Assembly: GCA_006386115.1 (NCBI GenBank)
Contig: VFIW01000047.1
Location: 124,001-188,000 of the forward strand
From: Globisporangium splendens
Taxonomy: Eukaryota; Oomycota; Peronosporomycetes; Pythiales; Pythiaceae
Reading direction: 5' to 3'
Length of the DNA: 64,000 bases
Shown here piece after piece: positions 9,953 through 21,098 of the stretch (position 1 is its first letter; every line of letters starts with the position of its first letter). A program made the translations under genes and the position numbers. Under the pieces are notes generated by a model, which ran no database searches, was not told the origin of the DNA, and saw only the letters and a list, made by a program, of their open reading frames with translations.

Positions 9953-12900
9953 CCCAATCACCGTGACTTCGCGATGGGCTACACAGCACAAGACGACAGC
10001 AACGTGCCGATGCTGCATCGGTGGGTGCACCGCAATGTAGAGCACTAGTAGAGTGCCTGGTGCTCTCGGGCAATCCACGAATATCCACCTGATTGGAAAC
10101 TCAAATCGTGCTTAGTCTGTCCAGAGCGCGCTGTGCTCGTGAATTACAGAAGAAATGATGCAATGCACTGTCGGCTCGTTCGTTGAGTCAATTGTTCTTG
10201 TGTGCGTTTGAGCTCAGTTCGGCTCGCTTGCACGCACGCGGGTGTACAGCTGTGGACCGCGCGATGTCCACTGAAGAGTGGGCTACAGCGCCTAACGTGA
10301 ACGATTATGCCTCGATCGCAGAGAAAGGACCTGGAGTCCGTCGCGTGGCTGACTCACCAGGTGCATAACGACCTGATTTGATTTTCGATCTGATCGAGTA
10401 CTTTGTGCATTTTTTCGTGGACTTGATCTTGGACCTGACACGATAACTCGATGCTGCAACTTGCATGCGCTCTCTTTTTACCGGAGCCGTTCACTACGGG
10501 TTGATTATCAAGCATCTGACACTGCCTGAGCTAATAATGTGATTCTGTCGGCGAAGAGCGTGTGCTGGCTAACGGATACTCAGGTACAAGACAGAATACC
10601 TCGCTGCACCAACATTATTTCCTATGCGTGTCAAACCATGGAGGACGATTGAGAAACGAAAAATAGAGAGCTGACACCGCCTGATGTGCAGTCTGCGGTT
10701 GCTTAATGCTGCTTCATGTCCTGTGATGATACGTATCTTTTTCTGCATGCGTCTACCGACACTACACTCTGTAATTGAAGCACTTGCTTGGCATCACTAC
10801 GATTCTTAATTACTTGTGATATATTAGCGCAACGCTGGGGAGGATGTTCGACAAGGGAGGTATTGCGGCAAGCACCACCGCCAGTGTCAGTAGCGTAATT
10901 CGAAGATGAGGACACGGGCCAGTGAGCGAGCCTCAAAGTTCTGCGCAACAACACCTGGTGGTTTGTGCATTCAACGAATGTATTGCTTGTTTCATTGCGA
11001 CTAATTTTTGAGAGCTCTACAAAGTGGGGATGTATTCGTCCGTAGTCGTCACGTCTTGCGCACCATAAGTTAGCACATGGATCACTATGGAGCAAGCTGC
11101 TGCAACAGGAAGTGATCCTCCGACTATGGTTTCAGCTACGCATCGTACACATAAACGCGACTGTGAGTCATAATGGCACGCATCGAACTGATCAGGGAGG
11201 AGGTCGACTGAGATGGTGCGTGAGAATCCTCAACAGCAGCACGGCTCCGAGCAGGACAGGCGACGACGTTGACAACTCAGTAGCGCCGAGATTTCTTTCA
11301 GTTGCTCGATCTGTTATACGGAATGGCGTCCACTTCCTTGTACAGTTGCCGTTACTTGTCTTTCATGAGTTCGAGCAAGCAGATCATGTACACAAATCAG
11401 CGGCTTGCCGTCAAAAAAATCAGCCCCATCCTCATTTACTTGACTGCACCCACTTCAGAACGTGGCACAGCGACGCTGCGCAGTTGGTCTGATTTTGGTG
11501 CACGCAAAAACAATGAGAATGCAACTCACAACGCTCACGCCGCTACACCGAAGCACAGTTTTCGCACTGTCTCTAAACCAGTGTCCCGCATCGCCTGCAC
11601 TCCTCATGTTGGAGTCTCTTCACGCAGTGCTCCATCAAGTGAGGTTATTTGCTCTGCTGTCATACAGGAACACAGCGTCTACTTGACGACGGGCGGAAGG
11701 CGCGCCAAATCTTGTGATCTCGGCATGACCAGTTTTTGCTTGCGGTTCATGGACCTCTAGGCAGTTGAGCAACTTGCACACTCTCCTAATGCACCTTGTG
11801 ACATTGACCTGGCACTTCTTTATCGAACGACCATATGGCCACTTGAAGTGACTCATTGGCGATTCCCATGGCATTGAGCGGACAGGCGCACAGAGGGAAA
11901 TCAAGGGGTGATTGTGCCCTCCCGACTGCACCATCTCCCTATCATGAACTTGACGAGTGCTGCACTTTCAGCCGCTCTCGAAGCACAAACGAAGCGCTTG
12001 CTCTCTCTTTCTTCGCGAAGGCTCGTGGAAATCGGAGCCCGAGTGCATGCTGATCAAAATTCGTCATGAAGCACTACGTTCCCTGCAGACACCAGATAGA
12101 GCACAGACGCAAGGGAGAATGTCAAACCTTTTGTCTTATCTCTTCTGCAACCATAGCAGTCAAACAAGGAAGTCAGGCTGGGTCTTATATCTTTCTTTTT
12201 GCAGGAGGACGGATTTTCAGGATTTCAGACAGGCGGCAGCGTTTGAGACACAGAAATGGCGCCTCCTACTGTTGATGCAGGGTGGGCGACACCATTGAGC
12301 AGGAGAGTCATGCAGATAAAACAAATGAAGCAAAGGTTGGGAATGCAGCACACCGTGGACGACGACGAAGAACGAAGATGAGAACGGCAGCACTACGAGA
12401 ACAGAGCACATCAGCACGTTCGTGATAGAGCGCAATAGGTGCAGGAAGCGATCGAACTGCTAGGAGGACAGCTCATAAACGCTACCAGATGAGGCGAGTG
12501 AATTGCCGCAACAACACTAGCAGCCGGGCCAATCCGGTCGACACGCGAAGGTATAAGACCCAGCCTTGGGACAGGATTTGTCAGTTCACGCTCCCGCAGA
12601 AAAGCCTGCCTTTCTCGATCTGCTGTTTGGCCTGCCATCCAGCTCCTCGCACTTGTCGTGTTCACCTTCAATGAACTCGAGCAAGCGCATCGTACACACA
12701 ATGGAGTGCGTTACGTCGTCAACTCAGTCTCATCCTCGTTCTGTGTTGCACCCATTCTAGAAACTTGAATGACGGCAAGGCACAATGAGAGCGACTATTG
12801 GGACCGAATAGAGCGTCCTCCTGACATGTGTTCGTCTGAAAGTCACTATTTGTGTGCGGAGAGGGATATTGCTGCAGTGAGGGTTTCGCAGGGAGGACCA

Positions 12901-14307
12901 AACGCACCTTGCGAAGCACCGGAGAATGAGCAGTGCGCGGTGCCCTCCCCACCGGAGAAACCCTCGAGCGAACCCGGTAAACGTTTGCAGACCCAGATCG
13001 CCCAATCTACTGTCTCCCCGTTGAGGGGGACAAGCACAGCGCCAGCGCTGTGTGCAGTGGGGTGAAATACAGTCGCGGCAGACCGAGTGAAGCGAGGGGA
13101 GAGCCCTCTATTTGTATCTGTGGAGATGCTTCGGGGATGTTTTGCCATTTTTTACTCGATTTCAGTCTGTCGCAATAGCTCGGCAAAGCGTATCAGGAGG
13201 ATGTTCCATTCGGTCACAACAGCACGTGCCAGACACAAGTGGTCCTCCATCTCTGATGACCGCCTGGATCAGAACGCGAGTCAGTCACGACACTGACACC
13301 GAAGCACTGCAAGTTTTGCTGCAGAACCCTCTGTGCAACAGTACCACGTTCCATATTGTCGCGTTGCCTCCTCAGAATTCTGTTGCTGTTTGCCCTCCTG
13401 GAGATGCAATGTCTCTCGCTTGAGGTAGACAGGCGCCGCGAGTGGGAGTCGTGCCAAACGCTTACCTCAAAAGCTCCTTCTTGCACCTCCTAAAAAACAG
13501 GTACGCGATGAAGTCACACGCCAAAAGTCAGCTTCTTGTAAATCTCTCGATTTCTTTGTCGAGTATTCTTGGATCCGTGTTTTAATTGAGTGGCGAAGAC
13601 AGGGTAGCATGTCAAGCACATCGCTCAGAACGTTCATGAGGCCGGCCCGAAACGCTTGTGGGCTCGCGGCTTCTGCTGGTCTGCCATCCAGTACGCCGCT
13701 GGTTGCTGCGTTGCGTCAAGTCGCCTGGAATGCCCATTGACTGCCAATGTTTCAAGTGCTTTAAAAGCGTGGCATATGGAAGCAAATCAACGCTCGTCAA
13801 CTTGCTGCACACCACTGTAGTCACAAAGGCACACAGGGAATTAATACGCAGAGACAATGATATATGCAACGTACCAGCTGAAAGCTCGAGATGTCTCTTC
13901 CAAAGTCTCAGGTTCGAGAGGCGTTCAGCGGCGTCCTAAGCTTTTGCAGAAGCCTCGTGCACCTTTGACTCATCTGTCCAAAAAATCTGCAACATGGCGA
14001 GCTTGACTCTCCGAATCTTTGCGCTCCAGCTTGATTCTTATATTTTGGCTTGACTCGCGTTGATTGCAAAATCAATGTCGGCGGGTAACTCGCTTGTTCA
14101 TATGTGCTCTGACGTCAGAAAGGTTAACTCATCAATTCGATGCGAATGAAGGATTGTCCTTTTTCGCGTGGTCTCCTTGACGAAGGTGTTTGGTCACATC
14201 CAGCGTATATGATTGAAGGCAGAGATCCTACATTGGAATGCAGATCAATACTCCTCGACAGACAAACCACGCAGCATTCCTCCACTCCAGCGAAGGTTTG
14301 ACTGACA

Positions 14308-15810
14308 TTACACATCTTTCTTTGGTTCCGTACTCTGCTCAATATCATCGTCGCTGCTGTCTAGACAGCGCAGGAATCCTTCTTCAAGGACATGACGATC
14401 CAAATTTTTCCCAATGAGAACCAGTTTCGATATCTGCTTCTCGTGTGAACCCCACTCGACCGACGGAGCAATTGTGTACGTGTCCAACACGCACTGCACA
14501 ATGCACCGGTGCGAGTTGTTTGCGATTGCAAGCACTCCTTTGATTCGCAGTACGTCAGCTTTCGCGTACTCATCCACGACGGAAGTCAACCTATTGTTTG
14601 CACATGCAAAGAAGCAACAACTGTCAGGAGCTAGTTCATGGCACACACGCATATACAACACAACACACCATTCCCCAAACTTGACGATGTCCAGCTCCGC
14701 TTCCACCTCGAAATGCACCGTGTTAATATCGCTCGAGTGCACGCCTCGTGCAAACATCCGTGCATTCTCTTCACCCGTTCCTCCTTCGCTGTCGTCACGG
14801 GACGAGTACTTCGCACCATGCTCTCGGAATCGTACAGCGTCGAACGTGTTCACGTCGATGATGTGCTTCAAATCCAATTCCGCATTCACGCACTTGTACA
14901 TGCGTGCTTCTTCGTTGATCAATGCAATCGATCGCTTCAGTCGCGCCGCGTCTCCGTCGTTCACCAAATCCATCTTATTGAGCGCGATGATATCCGCGTA
15001 CAGCAGCTGCCGTTGCAACTCAATCGAGAAATCGTAGTCTTCGTCTTCAGGCGACCACAAGCGATTCGCTGCGTGCGTGTCGACCATCGTGACGACGGCA
15101 TCCAAACGGAATCGCGAGGCGCGCAGCCGCAGGAACGTCTCGATGATCGGACCCGGGTCCGCGAGTCCCGTCGTCTCGACCACCAGATAATCGAACCCGT
15201 CCTCGTTCACAATGCGCAGCAAGTAATCCAAAATGCGCTCCAACTCGTTGCTCGACGACGCCTTGGATCCGTTCGCCGCCGTGCAGCACATGCACCCGTT
15301 CTGCATCACGAAGATGCCGTCGGCCGCGAGGTCCTGCACTTTGCCCGTGGCGTCAGACTTTAGCAGCGAATGGTCGATGCTGATCGTGCCGATCTCGTTC
15401 TCCAGCACCATGATCTTGAACGGCAGCGTCGGCGCGTGCAGGATGCGGTTGAGTAGCGTCGTCTTGCCCGAGCCGAGGAAGCCCGTGAGGATCGTCACGG
15501 GCACAGGGTGCAGCTCACGACCGCCTTCAGCAGCAGCATCTTGTGCAGTCGCTGCGCCTGTGCTCGCGAGTCGCTGGGTCTTCTCCTGGATGCGCTTCTC
15601 GCGCCGCATCTGCACGAAAAACGCGATGGCGTTGGCCACAACGAACGTCACGAAGAGCACCACAAGCACGAGCACGAGTAGCGGCCAGTACTCGTCCAGC
15701 AGCGACAGCGACGCCTGCAGCTGCATGTGGTCGCCCGCGTTGCGGCGCGCGTACCGTGGACGCCGCGGTAGCCCGAAGCGGCCGCTCTTCTTCTCCACAG
15801 CATTGTCCAT
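14308..15810 (-). CDS. CobW/COG0523-family GTPase with N-terminal membrane anchor
   Basis: Two exons (15810-14669, 14590-14308) with a 78-bp GT-AG intron give 474 residues. The intron length is a multiple of 3 and has no stop, so the unspliced frame reads through it. Residues 42-66 are a strongly hydrophobic segment (LLVLVLVVLFVTFVVANAIA), predicted as a transmembrane anchor. The G-domain has Walker A GFLGSGKT (110-117), the ENEIG segment, the family-specific metal-binding CxCC (GCMCC, Cys173-Cys176), ETTGLADP and the NKMD guanine-specificity motif. The C-terminal CobW domain is divergent. COG0523 proteins are GTP-dependent metallochaperones, including the eukaryotic ZNG1 zinc chaperone. The membrane anchor is not usual for the family and suggests an organelle or endomembrane location. 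An upstream in-frame Met exists at 15897. Confidence 0.9.
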   Translation of the reverse strand: MDNAVEKKSGRFGLPRRPRYARRNAGDHMQLQASLSLLDEYWPLLVLVLVVLFVTFVVANAIAFFVQMRREKRIQEKTQRLASTGAATAQDAAAEGGRELHPVPVTILTGFLGSGKTTLLNRILHAPTLPFKIMVLENEIGTISIDHSLLKSDATGKVQDLAADGIFVMQNGCMCCTAANGSKASSSNELERILDYLLRIVNEDGFDYLVVETTGLADPGPIIETFLRLRASRFRLDAVVTMVDTHAANRLWSPEDEDYDFSIELQRQLLYADIIALNKMDLVNDGDAARLKRSIALINEEARMYKCVNAELDLKHIIDVNTFDAVRFREHGAKYSSRDDSEGGTGEENARMFARGVHSSDINTVHFEVEAELDIVKFGEWCVVLYMRVCHELAPDSCCFFACANNRLTSVVDEYAKADVLRIKGVLAIANNSHRCIVQCVLDTYTIAPSVEWGSHEKQISKLVLIGKNLDRHVLEEGFLRCLDSSDDDIEQSTEPKKDV

Positions 15811-16311
15811 ATTTGTGTGAATATGAAAACGCGCATAGATTCTGCATTTTGGGGTAGTGTTCGACTCGTGTATCTTATGCCTTTGAATCTTCATCATAAT
15901 CGTGAACTGCCTCTTTAGATGCTATCAACAAACCATGAAATATCCTGTTTATTGCTGCACATTTGTCAAATATAGTCTTGGAGAGGTCATTGAGCTGCAT
16001 GGGACGCGACGATCCGATATGGAGAGTGTTCAGTACCGTCGGATTTCGTTGAGATGATGCTTAGAATCCATGGTTTTATAAATGGACGAACCCGTTTTCT
16101 TTGTTAAATCGCTATAATTTATATGTTATCACCGATGTCGATCCGTTGTTGTGATCTTTTGACTGGCAACCTCCTAGCATAGGATGCGAATTCTGTCATT
16201 CCATCGCCTCTGCGCGAGTCTTCCGCTTCAAAGCCGCACTCTAGTCTTGCTCGCATCGACTTCTTCAATGTGGTTCTCGTGTTGGCGCACTCAGTTCATT
16301 GAATCACTCGC
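15811..16311. other. Intergenic region, no gene seen
   Basis: About 500 AT-richer bases between two minus-strand genes. It should hold the promoter of the CobW gene; nothing else is recognisable. Confidence 0.5.
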
Positions 16312-16860
16312 TCAGGACGCCGGGGGTTCGTCCAGAAAGCAGAGCGACAGGTAGTGCAGGTCCTCAGTCTGCAGCGGCACGGGGTCTCGGAATGGCTCGT
16401 ATTCGTCTCCTCTGCCTGCGCTTTGTATATTCATTCCTGCCATCAGTGGTGTTGGGGGACCAGTCGAAGTCGCTCTCGTTCTTGCTGTAGCTGTTAATGA
16501 AGGCAACACCGGATTCGCGCTCTGAATGCCACTGAGGCACATGTTGGGCTTCATCTTCTCCGGTGGCGCGATGTTCAACCGCTTCTCCCGTCGTCGCTGC
16601 TCCAGTCGTCTCTGGTACTCGTTGGCACAATTTCGATGCCACTCGCAGAATTTGTGCAGCTCGCCGTTCTCCTTGAGCGCGCGCTTGCTGTAGCAGCGCT
16701 TGTTCGGGTACCGACAGAGCTCCTTCTCAAACAAAGTCTCAGCTGAACAACCAGACGCAGCCTCGGTGGGTCGCGTCATGCTCCCAGCAGCTCCACCAGC
16801 ATCACCAGTCGCCGTTGCCGCAGTTGCCATTGCGTCTGGCGCCTCGGGGTCTCTCTTCAT
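16312..16860 (-). CDS. Cys/His-motif protein, oomycete-type family, copy 2
   Basis: A 182-codon minus-strand frame with ATG at 16860 (MKRDPEAPDAMATAA) and TGA at 16312, apparently intronless. The core motif is CRYPNKRC ... HKFCEWHRNCANEYQRRL, the same C-x6-C-x15-C-x2-H-R-(x)n-AN-x-x-QRR arrangement as in the gene at 7735-8499, followed by an Arg/Lys-rich stretch (EQRRREKRLN). The C-terminal block EYEPFRDPVPLQTEDLHYL also matches that gene. The rest (Ala/Thr/Pro-rich) is not conserved between the two. Function unknown; a zinc-binding nucleic-acid-binding module is plausible. Confidence 0.75.
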   Translation of the reverse strand: MKRDPEAPDAMATAATATGDAGGAAGSMTRPTEAASGCSAETLFEKELCRYPNKRCYSKRALKENGELHKFCEWHRNCANEYQRRLEQRRREKRLNIAPPEKMKPNMCLSGIQSANPVLPSLTATARTRATSTGPPTPLMAGMNIQSAGRGDEYEPFRDPVPLQTEDLHYLSLCFLDEPPAS

Positions 16861-17867
16861 TTTCGTTTCTGTGTGTCCTACCGATTACGGCCACTGGGGC
16901 AGGAGCTTGAGGTCATTGGCGCCACTCTCGCAGTGTCATACTCCCCCGAAGCGAGTCGGACTGCTGGCCGCAATGGACACACTGAAGGGCCAGGACTGCT
17001 TAGGAGGTAGGATGTTAATCTGTCTAACGCTTCAGGGCAGCGCCCTGCCAGGCGAATGCGGATCTGATGGTGATCACTTGGACACGACGACGTAGTCGCG
17101 GCAAACAGCCCCCCATCCCCCACAGTCAGCACACGAACAGGTCAGCGTGCACCACCATCCCTCGCAAAGCATCTCGAACCAAATTTAAACTGCATCTACA
17201 AAATACATTTATAAAGGTCATTTAACACACTGACTGCACTCCATATTAATACTCTCAAGTGTGTATGTACTATCGCAGGTATATGCTATTGAGCGGTATT
17301 AAGAAGGGACAGTCCTGCAGATCTACAGAACGAGTCAGAAACCTTATGGGGGATCTGTTTGGATTCCGACTACCGATCAGAGTGTCCATTTCTGCCATGC
17401 GCGTGAGAGAACAAGCCTAGTGACTAAACACCAACTGCACGCTCCCACTGCCAAACGCAGGCGCAATCAGCACCTCGGCGCATTCACAATGAATGCAGCA
17501 TTCGCCCCAGCAAGTGCTTCAAAATACATATATTTACATAATGGCACCACAATTTTCTGTCCAACCGTGGCTGGGGACTGAGACGAGCGTCTCCTTTTCT
17601 TCTTCTTTGTCGTTGGCTTCTTCTTGTCAAGGGGAGGTCTCTATCAACTACCTTCGTCATCTAACGTGGCTTTGTTCTGGCAGTCGCATGTTGACCGACG
17701 CCATGCGCCAGCTCTGCAATCACGGTCGCCCACGCTTCGATCTCCTTCGCTTCCGAGCAGATCCCACTCTGTGTCTTTGGTGTTTTCGTGGTCAGTGGGA
17801 CGACAGCATCGGTTGAGAGAGAGCCGCCCGCATCAAGCAACAGCTGACGCTCCCTCTTTCCAATTTC
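16861..17867. other. Intergenic region, no gene seen
   Basis: One kilobase between the stop of the RING E3 gene and the start of the second Cys/His-motif gene. Short ORFs on both strands show no domain. The part around 17180-17300 is AT-rich, as expected for a promoter or 3' flank. Confidence 0.5.
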
Positions 17868-20590
17868 TTATGGCTCGGGAAGGACGCACCGACACGTTGG
17901 ACACTCCATTTTCACCTGCATCCAGCCCTGCAGACACTCGCGGTGGAAAATGTGCTCGCACGGCGCGATCATGTAGTCGCGCGCTTCAATGTCCAGTTCG
18001 ACCATGCAGATCACACAATCAATCGTGTTGTCCTCATCGTTGGTCGACGACTTGAGCAGCGTCATCTCCTGCAGATTGATGCGACGCTCGTAGTTGTACT
18101 TGACCGGCAGGAAGCGCGCCGGCACGAAAAAGCGAGGACCGAACCGTTGTTGCAACGTGAGCACGCCGACTTGGAAGCCCATCCACAGCACCAGGATATA
18201 GCAAAACTGCGGATTCGGCTTGCTCTCGTACTGGCAAATCAACACCAAGGAAGAAGGCAACAGTCAGACGCGAACACTATGCACAGAGTACGATACAAGG
18301 TATGTACCAACCATGGGAAACGCTGTGAGGAAATTGCTTGGGCAGCCATAAAAGTACAACGGGAGGAACATGCGCAGCGCACTGATGCCGTACAAGTAGC
18401 CGAGATCGAACGGATTGCGCACTTCACTGGATAATTGGAAAATGCAACAATCGAATTTCCGCATCAGGATGGGGAATACGAACATTTGAGAGAAACAAGA
18501 CAGAAAAGCAACCGTACCGATGCGCATTGTGCACGATCTGCGGGACCCAGAACGAATAGCAGAGGAAGACAAGGATCGGCAAGTGGTTCTACAGTGACAA
18601 ACAAACAAGCAGCATCCCGCACAATCGTCAGTTTTTTTTTTCCGAAAAAGAGTGCTGCGCAATATTATCGTATGCATCAGACGTACCGAGAAATTGTAGA
18701 AAAAGCACAGTCCCGCGAGCAGGGACAGGTAGAACCGCGAGTAGAGCGTCGTGAGTTCGCGCCGAAGCGTGAGCCACCCCTCGGAAAAGCCCTGTGGACG
18801 TCGCGCTTTCCAGATGATCAGCAGATACCGCATCTCGAAGACCGAAAAGATGATCAACTTGACAAACGCCACCGACGCAAACGCCGCAAACACATTCTGC
18901 ACACAAAAGCACAATGTGCGTCAACAACAAACGCAAGTCTATCGCCAAATATCTCTTGCAAGTCCCTTACCTGCGCAACGATGCCGACAGTCAAGTGGCC
19001 AAGACACAAATACGAGTCCACGATTGCCTGCTGTCCGATGGTCAAGAGAGACACTTTTGCTGCCGTTGCTTGAGTATTCGAGACTTGCAACTGGCGCAAC
19101 AGGAAATAAATCTCGCCCATCGCGATCAGCGTCATGACCACAGCGTATCGCGACGCCTTGGAGAAGAACTCATTCAGGTTCTCTTCCTGGAACGTCGTGT
19201 CGATCTTGAGGTACAAGCCGCAGTTGACACTCGCAAGCGTCCCTGTCAGTCGCATGTTCTTGAGCGCATTAGCGAGTTTCTCATCATCGTCGTCTTCCTC
19301 GTCCTCCTTTGGTGCAAAGCTTGCGGCTTCAGTTGCATTTACCAGCGACATCTCAACGATGCTCACACACTGGTCGCTAAACGAGTCGCCGCTTCGGAAG
19401 CGCGAGACGTACGCGTACCGCGGCGGCGAGATGTCGATGGCCGCATAGTCGTCCTTGTTCTCCAGCACAGGCACGCCATCAATGATGCCAAAGTTCATGA
19501 TATCAAGCCGTGGATCCAGCGTCGCTTGGTTCAGTGGCTGTTCCTCGAGCAAGTCCAGGTCGCTCTCCTGCGACGACTCGGTTGCTGCACCTGGCGCTGC
19601 GATCGTCGAATTGTCTTCTGTCTTGCGTTTGCGATACAGGAGCTGCACGCTCGAGTCGGGGCTGTTCCCAAACAGCGTGAGCTTGCCGAGCCGCCGCAGA
19701 AACACGCCCTGCACGGGCAGGATCGTGGCCGCGAGCGACGCCTGCTCCTCGTAAATCACGAGCTGCCCCGTCACGTACGCGACCTCTTTCTTCAATTCCT
19801 TGGATGCTGGTGACTTCATCTTGAGAAACAGCCACGTGTGGCCAGTTTCCACGGGCTGCGTGTACTGCTGCAACTGGATCTCGCGGTCCACTTTCAAGTA
19901 GGGACTAGAAAAACCAAGTGATAAAGAGAGAATGTCAGCATATTGAGCCCACTATGCGCTGACTCAATGTAATATAGAGAGTGCTGCGCACATGATGTCA
20001 GTGTACACGGGCTTCTGCGCGTCGTAGTCTTCAGGTGCCAGCGATTCCCACGTGCCTGTTTGCATCAAATAAATCACACAAGTCATAACGATAAATCAGT
20101 CATTGTGTCGTACCCACTACGCCATACTGGAACCATCATATACACATATATACGCACCGGAGTAGATGCCCGAGACGTTCATGGGCGGTTGGTCCTTCAT
20201 GTACCCTGGCTGCTGCTGGAGCAGCGCTTCGAGCTCGTGCACCTTGAGGACGCGCTCCGTGTCGTTAAACATCTCGTGCGGCAGCGCGTAGCGGTTGTAT
20301 CCGTTGCCGCCGCCTACCGTACCTGTGCCGCCTTCGCCCATGCGGTTGCGGCGCTGCGGGTCGCCCGCGCGGTTGTCAAAGAAGAGCACCATGAAGCAGA
20401 GGAAGATGGCCATGCTGAGCAGCTGCATGCGCTGGCGCTGGAACTGCTGCTGGCGCCAGTCCGCCTCCATGGCCGCCATGCTCAGGCCCAGCGCACTGCC
20501 GTCGCCTCCATTGCCGTTGCCGTTGGCGCCATTCGCGTTGCGCGGCGAGTTCGTGCGCACGATCATGAACACGCGCCCGTCGCGGTCCAT
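17868..20590 (-). CDS. Tul1/FLY-type multi-pass RING-H2 E3 ubiquitin ligase
   Basis: Seven exons (20590-20158, 20055-19992, 19904-18971, 18896-18687, 18588-18518, 18426-18312, 18230-17868) join in frame through GT-AG introns to give 729 residues. A hydrophobic segment near residue 60 (MAIFLCFMVLFF) is a signal anchor. A large lumenal-type region follows (LKVDREIQLQQY ... DSSVQLLYRKRK). Several hydrophobic segments then lead to a C-terminal RING-H2: C681-x2-C684 ... C700-x-H702-x2-H705-x2-C708 ... C719-x2-C722. Length, order and the extreme C-terminal RING match yeast Tul1 / fungal Dsc1 and plant FLYING SAUCER proteins, which ubiquitinate membrane proteins in Golgi/endosomes. It is divergently oriented from the SMYD gene, about 0.5 kb away. 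The orthology is inferred from architecture. Confidence 0.88.
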
Positions 20591-21098
20591 TTTGCTTCTG
20601 CTTGAGGGTCGTTTAGTATGGGGGAAGAGTGTGGGGACAGCGAGGGGGAAGCAAGGTTGCGCGAACGAAGGCAGGAGACAGAGCTTCAAGCAACACTTTG
20701 GCGACAGTTGCTTGAAGGCGACCGGAAAACAAGACATGCGACGAAGAGGAAAGAAAGAGCCGAAAAAGGAAGGAACACTTGTTTCAAAAACAAAAAACTG
20801 ACAAAGTCAAAGTGCAGACGGTTTCTGGTTTCAGTGTGTTGACATTGGTCAATCTCTTTTTGTCACTTTTGCTGAACGTCGTGTCAGTTTGGAAAGGTGA
20901 TCGTTGCAAAAGTGGCAGGTGTCTCAGTTTGCACGCAAACATCTCGATTGCGACGATGTCTCTTTTTGTCTCAGTCTTTCCTGATTGTGTCACTTTTCGG
21001 GGGAGCAATCAATCATGTTGCACGAACGTAACTCAAATGATATGTGTCAATAGCCATGCGCACTTAACAACCTCCCATTCTCTATGTTAGAAAGCAAA
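20591..21098. promoter_or_regulatory. Divergent promoter region between RING E3 and SMYD genes
   Basis: The 508 bp between the two start codons must serve both strands. An initiator-like sequence, CCCATTCTCTATGTT (about 21075-21088), lies just before the SMYD start and resembles, imperfectly, the oomycete Inr core TCATTYYNCAWTTT. No other motif was recognised. Confidence 0.4.

Larger units (their letters stand above)
8647..14307. other. Long gene-free stretch (5.7 kb) with degenerate repeats
   Basis: No frame on either strand gives a recognisable protein; the longest ORFs (125-168 codons) are Cys-, Ser- and Arg-rich with no domain. Short phrases recur in degraded form: the segment near 9325-9345 (ACACCGCCTGAGGTCCAGAC) has a counterpart near 10672-10692, and the segment near 11330-11395 has one near 12655-12705 (a shared GTTCGAGCAAGCAGATC-like core). 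This looks like old dispersed repeat or transposon debris. Confidence 0.5.
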
